64,000 nucleotides of DNA from Lineus longissimus (lineage: Eukaryota; Nemertea; Pilidiophora; Heteronemertea; Lineidae): positions 17,732,599 to 17,796,598 of the forward strand of contig NC_088309.1 in NCBI RefSeq assembly GCF_910592395.1, written 5' to 3'. Below, one piece after another: positions 33,609 through 44,188 of the stretch. Position numbers and translations under genes: made by a program. The notes under the pieces are model-generated. The model was not told the origin of the DNA. It was given only the letters and a program-made list of their open reading frames with translations, and ran no database searches. Each line of letters starts with the position of its first letter. The first letter of the stretch is position 1.

Positions 33609-33653
33609 CAATCTGCCCTGATAAGCATCTCCTTCCCAAGCATTATCATATGC
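33609..33653. repeat. 45-bp inverted duplicate of 33890-33934
   Basis: Reverse complement of 33890-33934 with two mismatches. The duplicated piece is the end of the transposase-like coding sequence (residues DKHLLPKHHHM). Confidence 0.85.
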
Positions 33654-33889
33654 TAACGTACTTTTGATATTATTATGATATGGGGGGAGGGGGGGGGGGG
33701 CACTGGTACCTCCTGTTGTATGATTAAAAAATATTTGAAAATACAATGTAGTAAGTTAGAGTCTGATGTTTGGTGTTTAGCGCAAGCTGGCTTTTTGTGA
33801 TATAAATCCTTTTTCTTATTTGAATTGTTATGCCAAACAATATTTGCAACAGTAGCTAATTAATTACTATGTAGAGAGGGAGTGCAATT

Positions 33890-33934
33890 GCATATGATGA
33901 TGCTTGGGAAGGAGATGCTTATCAGGGAAGATTG
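33890..33934. repeat. 45-bp inverted duplicate of 33609-33653
   Basis: See 33609-33653. The two arms are separated by 236 bp. Confidence 0.85.
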
Positions 33935-35261
33935 ACAAATAATGCTCATGATGATCTTGAATAAGTTGACCAAGCAAGTCAGTTTCTCCTTTAGCAATTT
34001 GAAGAGAAAAGATGATATCCATGCAGCGGAGAAGAAGGAGAATAAATTCAAGATGTTCATCATCCTCTGGAATTATGTCCCCGACCAGAATGGGGAGGTG
34101 TCTAATGGGAAGAAGGTTTGTGCAGCCTTTTGTCCATGCAGTGGCAGACATGGTTTATCTAATGAACTATCTGTGATGATATTTGCCTTGTTCTTATACT
34201 CACTAAATCCGTAGTCAAAACTAGTCAATCTATTGCTGATTGTATCGAGAGTGAGTAGGCCTTGATCAACCCAAGATTTTAGAACTAATTTTATCTCAAT
34301 CAAACAGACTCCTTCCAATAAATCGTGCATGATATCGAACATATGGTTGTCAATAACATGGAAACTGCTGAGATTATTAAGGGGGCATATCCTCTTTATC
34401 CCCGTCTCAGAAACATTGTCGACTGCAACATCTTCATCATATGTGGCCCGTGTGCGTCGCAATTCACTCTCTTCCCTGGTGGCAGTATGGGCGGTATCTC
34501 TATGCATGCTGCAATAACGGCATGGAAAATTCGCAGTGAAGCTTTCAGCAAAACCGAAAAGTGTATGGAATCCAAGATTGTCCCGAGTTGTCTGACCAAG
34601 GGCAATGCGAACTTTCAGAGTTGATGCTGTGTCATGACCATTCTGAACTGCAAGTCCTTCCGACTCAAGGCTCTTCAGGTCTGGAAGTATATGGCCAACA
34701 ATAGCATCGATCCCATAGTGTTTTATATCCACAGATCGAGCAACAGCCAACAGAAATATATTATTCAAACATGATTGGTACACAGGGTGGATATCCTTTA
34801 TAATAAAGTAAAACATTTCCAATTTATGATTACCATTTGCTCGTAACGGATTTGTTGTCTCAAGCTCGTCGAAGTAGAGCAGAATGTTAATACAGTCACG
34901 ATCACAGAGGCATTGATATGATTTGTAAAACTCTCCGTCCTTGAAGTCCTTCAGGTCATCATCAGCTGTTGCTGATCTGTACTGGTCTATCCCATGAAGC
35001 ACCTGGTCTTGGTTGAGACCAGCACGCAATAAAACTTTGATCGGTATGTATTGGAAAGTGTCATGTGTCTGGGTTTGGCGAACACCTCCAGTGGCTGGAT
35101 CACACTTTGGATCAAAGGCTACACCTAGTGGAATTGATGCTGGGGAAATGTATGTACCCTTTTCAGTGAAATATTTCTCCTGCTTATGGCGATTTTCAAA
35201 ACCCACAAATGGAGTGCAACAGTCTTCGAATATCTTCCTCAAATGTTTTTAAACATTGTAT

Positions 35262-35343
35262 ACTGGCATAGAAGTGGAATCATGTGAACAATTCACATGA
35301 TTCCACTTCTATGCCAGTCACATGATTCCACTTCTATGCCAGT
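35262..35343. repeat. 26-bp perfect palindrome plus a direct repeat inside the transposase-like gene
   Basis: Arm 35262-35287, loop ACAAT, arm 35293-35318, then a 25-bp direct copy of the second arm at 35319-35343. The unit reads ACTGGCATAGAAGTGGAATC. It encodes the GIEVESC stretch of the linker, so a short coding piece was copied once in tandem and once inverted, breaking the frame. Confidence 0.9.
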
Positions 35344-35771
35344 ATCCTCAATCACACGCAGCGTTTCACACTCGAGCATTCCCACTACCTCATTGAACAT
35401 TTCTGATGTACATTCAATGACATTTTGTAATGAGGATAGTGGGATGTTTGATTTTGCTTTCATTTTACTGATAAAATTGGCAGCAATGGCATGTAGGTCA
35501 ACAGTGACAGATTCAGTACCACTACTACTCTGTGGCGGGGGTGTGTTGTCTTCATAAATGGTTTCCCCTGGATCATCTCCATCTGACACTTCAGCATCAA
35601 CTGTATTATCTAGGGGGGTAATGTCCATTGGGCATTCACCAGCATCATGGCATGCAGAGTCACATGAAATAACATGCTTTAATAGATGTCTCTTATAAGG
35701 CCAAGGGGTACTGAATGTCCGCTGACACCCATCTTGAGCACAGGCAAAATAATTACCTGAATACGAATCTA

Positions 35772-36634
35772 GGTAATAAAGGTACAGGAAAAAAGGTACA
35801 GGAAAAAAGGTACTGGAAAAATAGGTACACAAAATGGCACAAATAGGTAAAAAAGGTACACAATTTTTTTAAATATCATTTGAATTCTCCCTTTTTCTAT
35901 TCATAACTTTAACTTTATTTGTTGCGTAGGCATTGCATAGGCCTTAGAAATAGGTATTTCAAATTTCCAGTATACCGTTATGGTTTTCAAGAGTGAAAAC
36001 ACGGCTATCAAGATCATGATGATTGTAAAGATTCTAGGACAATTCCCTCTGCAAAAGAGTTAACCGATAAATATACCAATGTTCAAGTTAAATTGCAATT
36101 AATCAATTAACAGTCATGATCGAGCTGGACCCAATTGACAATGTGCCTGGCCAATTAGGTCTTAACAGACAAATTATTAGATTTAAGACCAAACACAAGC
36201 TTTTTAGGGAAATTGGCGAGAATCTTAATGTGAAATGCCAGGTAGGATGCCAGGTGCGCTCCCTGCCCCCTTCCCAAGATCCTGGATCCGCCCCTAATAT
36301 GAATACGACTCGAGTATTTAAAAATTTAAAAGAACATGAATGTACATGTAGTTATTACCCAAAAAAACGTCAGCTCCCCTGTTGGGCAACCTCTTCCATG
36401 AATTTTCCTCAAATTCATTCTGTGATAAAATTGTCCGCAATGTATTAAACTATTTTGAGGCACCACCTTAGTCACAGTAGAAGAAAAATGGGCAAGAAAA
36501 GATTAAGACATAGGCCGAGTCTGAACCAGTTGAAGAGAATAATATTCTGAAAAAAAATTGTGTACCTTTTTTACCTATTTATGCCATTTTGTGTACCTTT
36601 TTTTCCTGTACCTTTTTTTCCTGTACCTTTTTTA
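35772..36634. mobile_element. Foldback element with GGTACAGGAAAAAA-type inverted arms
   Basis: The left arm (35772-35870) contains three GGTACAGGAAAAAA-like units, then GGTACACAAAATGGCAC and AGGTAAAAAAGGTACACAATT. The right arm (36549-36634) is its reverse complement. The interior is non-coding; a 110-codon frame at 36116-36448 shows no domain. It lies just upstream of the zinc-finger exon on the minus strand, probably in the 5' intron. Confidence 0.75.
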
Positions 36635-38189
36635 CCGTATAACCCCCCCCCCCCAACACGCACACACTTCTTGACCTGCATCAAAAAAGGGTGAAAAAGG
36701 ACCACGGCTGCCACAACAGGCCAAAACAAACAATAGACCCCTTGCACGTTACAGGTATAGCCTACATTTGTTTACAAACAAAAGCCTCGTCCTCAGGTTA
36801 TGTGCTGGCCTACAGTACACTACATAGATAGTAGCCTAGGCCTACACACACACCTGATCACAGTCGCACAAAACATTGGAAGTATTAATACTTCAATGCA
36901 CTGACATGACTGATGACTGGATGACAAAACGTCAAGAATTTGACGAATTATCGCACTTATTCTGCTGTATGTATTTCAAGCAGTTTATTATTTAAGCCTC
37001 ACATTGTAAATATATAGTCATAATCCACGGCCGGATGTTGACAGAGTAGACGTTGCGCCACCATGGCGTGAAAAAATGAAATGAATTGTTCTTGTTGACG
37101 ATATACTTTGGCGGGATATTTGAATATCACGGCTGATCTTCCGCCATACTGAAGTCATACAGTTCTTTAACAGCAAGTTTATTTCATGAAACAGGGTTTT
37201 TGAAATGATTTGTTTGCTTTTCGGTCATACTCATGAAATTCATTTCGGCGATTTTCCATCTGGCAAAAACACCAGACAGCCGACTGCCGCCCGAAGTTTT
37301 GTATACTTTTGTTTAGGTCACCACCATTCCTAACTTTGGCTTTCCGATTTGCCTAGTCAGTGACGAAAAATGATTTTACATATCATCTTAAACATTTTCC
37401 GATATATTTTGAGAGGCTCTATGATTGGTCGACGCTTTGACTACTAAAGTAGTAAATTGTAGAAATAGACACTTTTGATTGGTCAATTCAGTTAACTACA
37501 CCCAAACAGTAAATTGTACATACTAAACAACTGCAAAAGTAGTAATCAGAACCTCTGCCAATTATTTAATTAGTAATTTGACGTTAACTACTCAAAATAG
37601 TAAGTGAAATAACTACTTTTAGCCTCTAATTTTTTTTCATTTGCCCGAAACAACTCCCACGAATATGTATTACCTTGACCTTACCTTGACACAGTTGAAG
37701 TTGGTCACAAAACGGGCGTTACTCTGCGTATATTTAAGTTGATGCCCTAGACTTGTTGCGAACAACCGGGCCCTGACCTCGCTCGTCAAACTCCGGCGCA
37801 GTGATTATGGTTTGGTGAGGTGGTCCAACTTATCAGCGATGATGAAAAAGTTGGATTCATCGGTAGGCTACCAGCGCGCGCAGCGAGCGCCGGCGAGGGT
37901 GCACACTACTAGTGCACCGATCACTTTTATCAAGAGAATTATAAAGCGCTAAATCCAACTGGTTTCAGTCGCTCAAAGTGCTTCAGATTATTACCCCTCG
38001 TTATTGCTCTGTACACTTGTGATTCAAGATGAAAAATTCTATGGTACTGCCCCCCCCCAAAAGAGTCTACTTCCCGCCCCCCCCCCCCCTCCCAGGACCT
38101 GGATGGTTTTGCCGTTACTTTAGAGAATGTAGGCAAATTTATGTAGACTATCAAGGAAACGTAGTTGAGTGAGCAGTAGAGATTTCGAC
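36635..38189. other. Unassigned spacer
   Basis: C runs lie near 36642-36654, 38049-38057 and 38079-38090. 37430-37626 is rich in AGTAA/TTACT words like 33190-33390. GCGCGCGCAGCGAGCGCCGG near 37873 is a small GC-rich patch. No gene is seen. Confidence 0.3.
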
Positions 38190-38710
38190 CGTATTCTTCT
38201 TGTGATGGATGACAAGCTTTAAGGCACACTTTAGAACCCTATTTACCCCGGCCCATATCACTGACATGACTTGGTGAGTAGTATACATTCTCTCGTCATG
38301 CACGGCTCGAGAACGTATTTATCATGCTCATGCAGGATAACAAATGATAAACTTTACTGCCATCAATGAAGGTTTTCATTTTCATTGTATGAATGGGTTT
38401 CTATCCTATTCTCCAAGGCCGACATGACATTCGACTGCCCTACCACACTACTATCACTGCGTCGGAGTATATGTGGTTATCCTCTTTGGTTTATATCTTA
38501 TTCTCCAAGGCGGTCCAGCTATTCTAAAAATTCACAATGCCACCCACTCCTTGGTAAACATAGTACGGATTACCACATCTCCCTCCAGAGGTCCTCCGGC
38601 CCTAAATCTGCTCTTGTCCCAGGAGTATATACGCGTATATATACATGTAGTTCTGGCACACTTTTTGCTCATAGGCTATATATCATGCTCATAAAGGATA
38701 AGAAATGATC
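38190..38710. repeat. Dispersed repeat, copy of 22735-23310
   Basis: Matches 22735-23310 with several small deletions. It overlaps the start of the segmental duplication. Confidence 0.75.
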
Positions 38711-39990
38711 ACTTGCAATACAACTGTTCTGATTTTGATTGTATGAATGAATTGCAAGCGCGTCCTTTTTGAAAGCAAACTCTGACATATTGATTTCTCC
38801 AGACCATTGAGTGAGTATCAAATGAAATAAATACCGTACAAGTCATCGATCGAGATATTTCAGGGGGTTTTATCATGCTAAAAAAGGCTGGGTATATGTG
38901 GCAAGCTCCCCGAAACTAGTATCATTGTTTGTCCTGTTCGGAGAGTCGCTTGCCGAACACCAATGAAAATCAACCCAGTTTGGCAAGCCCAGTTTGAAAA
39001 AATCCTTTCCTCTTTGGCGAGCCGGCGACTCTACAAAATATTAGCCAATCAATGAGCAGTGACGTCATATTGGAGTTAATATGCGCATAATTAACAATGG
39101 CGGACTCCTCGCTCTCAATTCACCTTACTCGTGATTTAAAATGAGAGTAACTGATGAGCGTAATAAATACATTGGGTACATTGCAAAGGTCCTTCGCTAC
39201 ACATCCAGTAGTGTCGTCGACAACGCTGCCATGATATGATAAAGTGCTCCGGGAAGGCTATGTATGAATGAGTTCGGCTCTCCATCTTGGGCAAAAAAGA
39301 GCCGCTGTTTGGTTAGCCGGGCTTGCCAAATAATCACTTCCTAAAAAAACTTGTTGTCCTTTCGCACCCACCGCATACACACATAAAAGGCATTCCAAAA
39401 CATTATCCATTTTGCAGAAAACCTCTGAGGATTTCCTGCCAAGTCAGGGTCAAAACTCAAACTAAAGTCAATATTTCGAGCTGGCTGACTTTCATATTTT
39501 TGAACACTATTATAGAAGGAGGCTGAATTATGGACACTTTTTGCGTCCATATATCAAGATATACAACTTTAAAAGACAGCCCGATTTTTTATTCGAAAAA
39601 ATCCGATACATACACACACATACATATGTACCATGGTGCTGATTTTTTGGCAGTGGACCGACTCTGGCCTGCCACTAAGGTGCCGTTGCTCCGCCGCAGC
39701 CTAGCAATGACAGAAATATTTTGAACACATGGGGATCAGTGTGTAGGTTCGACTACAGAGAAGGTCTCGAAATGAAATTTAGTCCTTGAGCGCCTGTACT
39801 ACAGTTATCCCGCGAGATGTTGAGCAGATAGCGGAATTTTCAGACCTGCGGGTATCGGGTAATAATAGTCAAAGCGACTTTGGGCCACCTAAGGTTTGGA
39901 AAGCGCAATATTTTATTTAGAAACAATTTCGCTTAACATAAGGTATCGAAACTAGTCGTATTTTTGTTTCGAATCTATGTTCAGAAGATT

Positions 39991-40256
39991 TTAGAATCCG
40001 TGCGTTTTGAGAAAGTGAACCTCCATCATTTTCATAGCCAATTTGACAAATTTCCTTCTATTCTTGTTTTGCATTTGTCTTAAATTCAAGTTAATCATCT
40101 GACACCAGGCGGACCCTGTCTTTTCACCCCATATGAATGACCGACAATGCTTGGTTAGGATACATTTGACAGCACAGTAAGAGGCGCTGTCGGTAGGAAA
40201 ATGAATGAAAACTGCCCCAATGGGTATTTCGATATTCTTCCGCATGAATATCCGCG
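39991..40256 (-). CDS. PAN/apple-like exon of LamG/PAN gene 2
   Basis: Encodes the same 84 residues as 30800-31065 although the surrounding DNA is several percent diverged. The acceptor on the minus strand reads TTCATTTTCTTTTAG, and the stop is at 39991-39993. Cys residues of a PAN/apple domain are present (YCAVKC, KHCRSF, AWCQM). The protein-level identity against a diverged background suggests selection on this exon. Confidence 0.5.
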
Positions 40257-40394
40257 CTAAAAGAAAATGAAAAAAGGCCTTGAGACAAATTGCTAAAGGG
40301 TGCTATGTATTACTTCTAGTAGCTCATTAGAATGTTATCCTTTTCATTCAAATTACATGTCTATACGAGCATGTTATTGAAACGGTGGAGAAAC

Positions 40395-40565
40395 AACATT
40401 TTTGAAGTACAGGTACGCTGGGTTCATCAGATGAGAGTGTGAGTCGGTCGACCTCCTGATGACGATGTCCAACATTGGGATAGCTGTTCACGTTAACTTT
40501 TCCCGGGCCTTTCGAAAACTCCCTAATGTTGACAACTCCCCGGATCGGCGCCAACTCGCAAAACG
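40395..40565 (-). CDS. Possible middle exon of LamG/PAN gene 2
   Basis: The minus frame reads CELAPIRGVVNIREFSKGP and EVDRLTLSSDEPSVPVL. It is well conserved with the copy at 31229-31450. A second, decayed copy lies at 40950-41070 in the same orientation, with a frameshift and stop. An upstream AG exists but has no good pyrimidine tract. The family is not recognised. Confidence 0.3.
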
Positions 40566-40949
40566 GGCATGTCTCCCATCTTCTACAAGCGTTGGGACTT
40601 TATGGCATGAAATAATCGACATAATGGAAACCAAAAATATCAGCAAATTCAGCTAACGCCGGTATAACATCTGTGGTTGTTCCCTATTTGTGAGTGTTTC
40701 AATACATTACAATAAGGAGACCTTGAGAAATCAGGATTTTTTAACAGCGGGAAACACAGAAAAACTCGTCCCTGATTCCAAACGATGAGCCCACCAGAAT
40801 CGCCGGGAAACACTCAAAAGCGTTACATTGGCTTCAGTGACCAACACTGATTGAGCGACTGCATGGGCGTTTTGAGTGATTTTTCGCCCGAAAAAAGGAA
40901 TTTTCGAAAATCCCGCGAAAGACCAATGTGAAGACGCCTATCTCATTGT

Positions 40950-41110
40950 GAGTCGGTCGAGCTCCTGGTGACGATGTCGAACAATGGGATAACCGTTCAC
41001 ATTGAGGTTTCAGGGGCTCTGCGAAAACTCCTCGAACTGGCGCAAACTCGCAAATCGGGGATCTCTGCCCGTTTACGACAAGCGTTGGGACTTTGTAGCT
41101 TGAAATAATC
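40950..41110 (-). pseudogene. Decayed tandem copy of the middle exon, gene 2
   Basis: Aligns with 40435-40625 on the same strand: AGTCGGTCGA(C/G)CTCCTG, GGGATA(A/G)C, and AAACTC...CGC(C/A)AACTCGCAAA are shared. It has lost a base near the middle and gains stops. It is absent from gene 1. Confidence 0.5.
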
Positions 41111-41291
41111 GAAACCATCTTCTAACACCCAATTCCTGTATATCAAATGGGGCATAAATTTATCTTTTTTTTAAAGGATGACGCGTGGAAGAACTTTGGC
41201 TACCAATGCATTATCGGACTCGGTCATTTCAGCAGGTCCCGGACAGGCACTCCGATTTCGTCCTCTAGTCGGTATCTAAATGAGACATATT

Positions 41292-42158
41292 TTACGTGAA
41301 CAACGGACATGCAATGATGAGTACAAGAAATATAAAACAAAAGGTCCATTTTCTGGAATACAAACCCATGCACCAATGCTTGTAAGCTTCAATTTCATCA
41401 TTTGTTAGAGTCCAGTCGAAGAAAGCCACCTTGGTGATCCGTTGCCGTTTGGTGCCTCCTACTATCTTCCTGGGCAAATTCCCGCCAACATTCAGTCCTA
41501 ATCCTCGCTTCTTTATTCTTCGACATTGCAGGTTGAAACCACTTACCGTTGTAGAGCAGTTGTGCAACTTGACGATCAACGGCTTTCCAAAACAAGATTG
41601 GTTAATAATAATCCATGTCCATGCATGCATGTAACACTGTTGCAGTTCTACACTCCGAGTACATTCCCTTCTTGTCACGCGTTTACTATAATCATTGCAC
41701 CTTCGTAAAATCAACGTACACTTCGTATTTATCTTTTGTGTTATTTTCATTTCAATGCTGATAATTCTATGATTTATTCTGCCGGTTAGCTCCATGAGTC
41801 TAAACTTACGAGATACATTGAAAGTGAGACAGGTCTGGAAAGCCAATGTGAAACTCTGGAAGTTGGACCTAGGCCTCATACTATTAAGGAGACACAATCC
41901 TCTTTCATTTGTAGGTGTTATTTCGATTGCGCCATCTGGGATTCCAAGGGGACCCTCTGCCATTTTTATTGTGCGTTCTCTTTGGTCACACCCATGCACG
42001 CTAAAATGGCCTGAATCAAACTTATCGAAAGGCCAATACCACATTTTACAGTTTACCCAAATATGCTGTGTGAACAGAGTGACTAATAGAAACGACAGCA
42101 TAGTCGCGCCAGGTCGCATTTTTATTTCACACGTCGAAATTTCATCAGAAAGGGACAC
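41292..42158 (-). CDS. LamG-like secreted or membrane protein exon, gene 2
   Basis: 288 codons, collinear with gene 1. Met14 opens the signal-like stretch ATMLSFLLVTLFTQHIWVNC. The jellyroll starts MWYWPFDKFDSGHF and ends ITKVAFFDWTLTNDEIEAY. TFCFIFLVLIIACP follows as a possible anchor. Compared with gene 1 there are many replacements but no stop, and small in-frame length differences near residues 90-100 and 125-130. A GTAAAA donor-like site lies at the very end (CACGTAAAAT on the minus strand). Upstream (42159-42453) no further coding exon is clear. Confidence 0.55.
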   Translation of the reverse strand: MSLSDEISTCEIKMRPGATMLSFLLVTLFTQHIWVNCKMWYWPFDKFDSGHFSVHGCDQRERTIKMAEGPLGIPDGAIEITPTNERGLCLLNSMRPRSNFQSFTLAFQTCLTFNVSRKFRLMELTGRINHRIISIEMKITQKINTKCTLILRRCNDYSKRVTRRECTRSVELQQCYMHAWTWIIINQSCFGKPLIVKLHNCSTTVSGFNLQCRRIKKRGLGLNVGGNLPRKIVGGTKRQRITKVAFFDWTLTNDEIEAYKHWCMGLYSRKWTFCFIFLVLIIACPLFT

Positions 42159-42462
42159 CTCGTATAAGTCAGATCAAGCTCCAAAAAGTTCCTGAAGGTG
42201 ACGATTTCCAGAAAATATCATACATGTACGATAAGAAAGCCGGCCGAATGACCGGTCCGAGTCGAGATGATTTCTTACGGCATGAAGGTCCAGGGCTCTC
42301 AGGCCATAGAAAATTTTCGAGGGAGGCACCAACATTAGACCTACGCCACGCTGGCTTGGCACATCTTCACGTACAGTCGTGCAAAGTCGAATTATCCAAT
42401 AGCCATCCGATAGCACGCGCAGAGCTGATATCAGTCCATATCCCTAATCTGCTAACACAGAT

Positions 42463-42900
42463 CAAGGAGGATACCGCGGTGACGTCATATCACGTGATCA
42501 CATCCCATATTACTGATCACTATGGCCAATCAGATTCAGTCTACTGACAGCACCAGCACTGAACACATCTCCACGTCTCACTGTCTGGTGCGCTCCTGTA
42601 CACAAAAACACCAATAGACATGAAATATTGCAATACCTAGTATGGATTCTTCCGGTGTAAAATAAAATTTACAGAGCAGATTAACTTCCACGAATAAAAA
42701 AGACGTTTGGCGTGGCCAAAGTGCGGAAATAATGTATCCGCTAAAATACACTAGGCAATGCACTACGCGATACACGGTAGAGATGCAGTTGAGTTTGTTA
42801 TTGTTTTGACTTAGAAGCCCGCCCATATCATGATATATTCATGTATTCATGAAGTATGAACTCATTTCTGCCCTATACAACTCTAAGAACAGTCAATTTC
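42463..42900 (-). mobile_element. Left half of the hAT-like MITE
   Basis: Starts CAAGGAGGATACC after AACACAGAT (42454-42462) and is the reverse complement of 20325-20758. It is cut by the BEL LTR at 42901, after ATTTC (42896-42900). Its other half is 7541-9480. Confidence 0.85.
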
Positions 42901-43692
42901 TGTAGCTGCCCACGGACAAACGGACATTGAAGTCGAGATTGTACAACGTACAGGTTTATTATGTACTTAACTGTAAAATCTGTAACGATAAAAAACAATA
43001 AACATTTTTGAGAATTATGTCTACATCTGTGTTAAACTCTGAAAGTTCCTGTCAAGAATACTTATACATGTGTAGCAATTGGATGCTTGTCCAGTGCTGT
43101 CCCCTAGGTGGACAGAGACAAACTACTGGGACCATGTGCTTTCACGCACCGGTGCCGCGCCACCTAACGACTGAAACTGGAACTAAATCTAGTCCTCCTG
43201 GACGTGGCTTCGTGCCCTAAAATTGAGTTAAATGAACCAGGCCAAAACCTAAGGCCAATCGGAATGTCTACTGGCTCTGCAGAGCACATTACCTAAACCT
43301 AACTAAAGAAATAAGACCAGAAAACAGCCTCAAGAAACTCGTTGGCATTTCGCCAACTTCTAAATCAAGGTTGCAATTTCTGGAGTGGTGCATGCACCGG
43401 CACAAAAGGCCTTCAAAAGTCACTAAAATCTATGTGACATCTCCAAGCTACTGTTTCAAAGAGGGCAAGGGGTTTCTATACATCATTTTAGCCTAAAGCG
43501 GCACTATTTACCTCTTTGAGTCAATCAGAAATAATGAGTTTATACTCCGAAATTCCTGTCCGTGACAACTTTCACAAATACATCTTATGTCCACGGGGTT
43601 CCCAGCTTCCGGACTCATGGATTCTATTTCCGTATCCGCCGTTTGAAATGGAGCGCACTGATTGCGCAATACTAAATCTAGGCGCACACACA
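42901..43692 (-). repeat. 3' LTR of the BEL/Pao element (792 bp)
   Basis: Collinear with 6736-7540; one 13-bp gap and a few substitutions. On the minus strand it starts TGTGTGTGCGCC, immediately after a polypurine tract (plus-strand CTCCCCCAAAAA, 43693-43704). This makes it a true 3' LTR, not a solo LTR. Confidence 0.85.
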
Positions 43693-43782
43693 CTCCCCCA
43701 AAAATTGCAGAATGCAATTTTCAGAATTTCTATGAACTTGGATTTCAAAACTAAACCCAAACCTTAAAAGTCAAAAGTGTCT
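43693..43782 (-). mobile_element. 3' end of the BEL internal region with polypurine tract
   Basis: 43693-43704 is the minus-strand purine tract that primes plus-strand DNA synthesis. The remaining ~78 bp are non-coding and end at the Gypsy insertion site; 43778-43782 is the TGTCT duplication. Confidence 0.7.
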
Positions 43783-43991
43783 TGTATTGTACCTCTGAGA
43801 GGGCCCCTATTCCCCTGGCGGTACGGTGCTGCCGCCTGTCTGTAGTATAAACTAACTACTTTGATGTATGTTAAAAAGTCTGGACAAAAATATAGCACAG
43901 CTACATGCTTGACATTTAGTGAGTTGGTTTCTTTCTGCTAAATACAAAGTTTACGAGGCCTGGGGCGCAGTGTCACCCCTGAAATGACACA
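43783..43991 (+). repeat. 5' LTR of the Gypsy element (209 bp)
   Basis: TGTATTGTACC...GAAATGACACA. The short LTR, with TG...CA ends, matches the 3' copy except for three small changes. Confidence 0.92.
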
Positions 43992-43993
43992 TC

Positions 43994-44011
43994 TGGCGAC
44001 CCCGGCAGGAC
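43994..44011 (+). other. Primer binding site of the Gypsy element
   Basis: TGGCGACCCCGGCAGGAC begins two bases after the LTR. TGG pairs with the CCA end of a tRNA. I cannot name the tRNA without a search. 44012-44188 is leader with no ORF. Confidence 0.75.
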
Positions 44012-44188
44012 ATGAACCAACGGTTATAAACTTTATTTCATGATTTTGGAGGACATCAGGTGTTCTCGGGAATCGGCACCTGCAAATCCACTGATGGATG
44101 CAGGGCAGTAGAGTAGCATGCACTGTGTATGACTGAGTACATCATGTACATTGGTGCGTGAGAAAGATCAAGCATGCATTATTGAAAA

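Larger units (their letters stand above)
33867..35760 (-). pseudogene. C2H2 zinc-finger / transposase-like gene, broken
   Basis: The N-terminal exon starts near 35760 after an acceptor-like site (ATTCGTATTCAG) and encodes a C2H2 finger CAQDGCQRTFSTPWPYKRHLLKH. An acidic linker follows to about 35346. After a palindromic insertion the frame resumes at 35242 and runs to 34073, including DTFQYIPIKVLL, HTLFGFAESF, CRYCSMHRDT and NHMFDIMHDLLEGV. The last motif recalls Tnp2/Plavaka-type CACTA transposases and a large family of uncharacterised invertebrate proteins. A 1-base shift near 34100 moves the end (HLPILVGDIIPEDDEHLEF) into another frame that stops at 33867. Catalytic residues cannot be assigned with confidence. 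The gene is non-functional here. Confidence 0.6.
38537..42453. repeat. Segmental duplication copy 2 (other copy 29331-32640)
   Basis: See 29331-32640. It ends directly at the AACACAGAT target duplication of the MITE (42454-42462). It contains about 730 extra bp at 40570-41300, including a second, decayed copy of the middle exon. Confidence 0.85.

Noticed and set aside
42901-43692. Solo BEL LTR
   Set aside because: A polypurine tract and ~78 bp of internal sequence follow on the inner side, so it is the 3' LTR of a larger element.
43994-44020. tRNA gene near the Gypsy LTR
   Set aside because: Only an 18-base primer binding site is present, without tRNA arms or A/B boxes.
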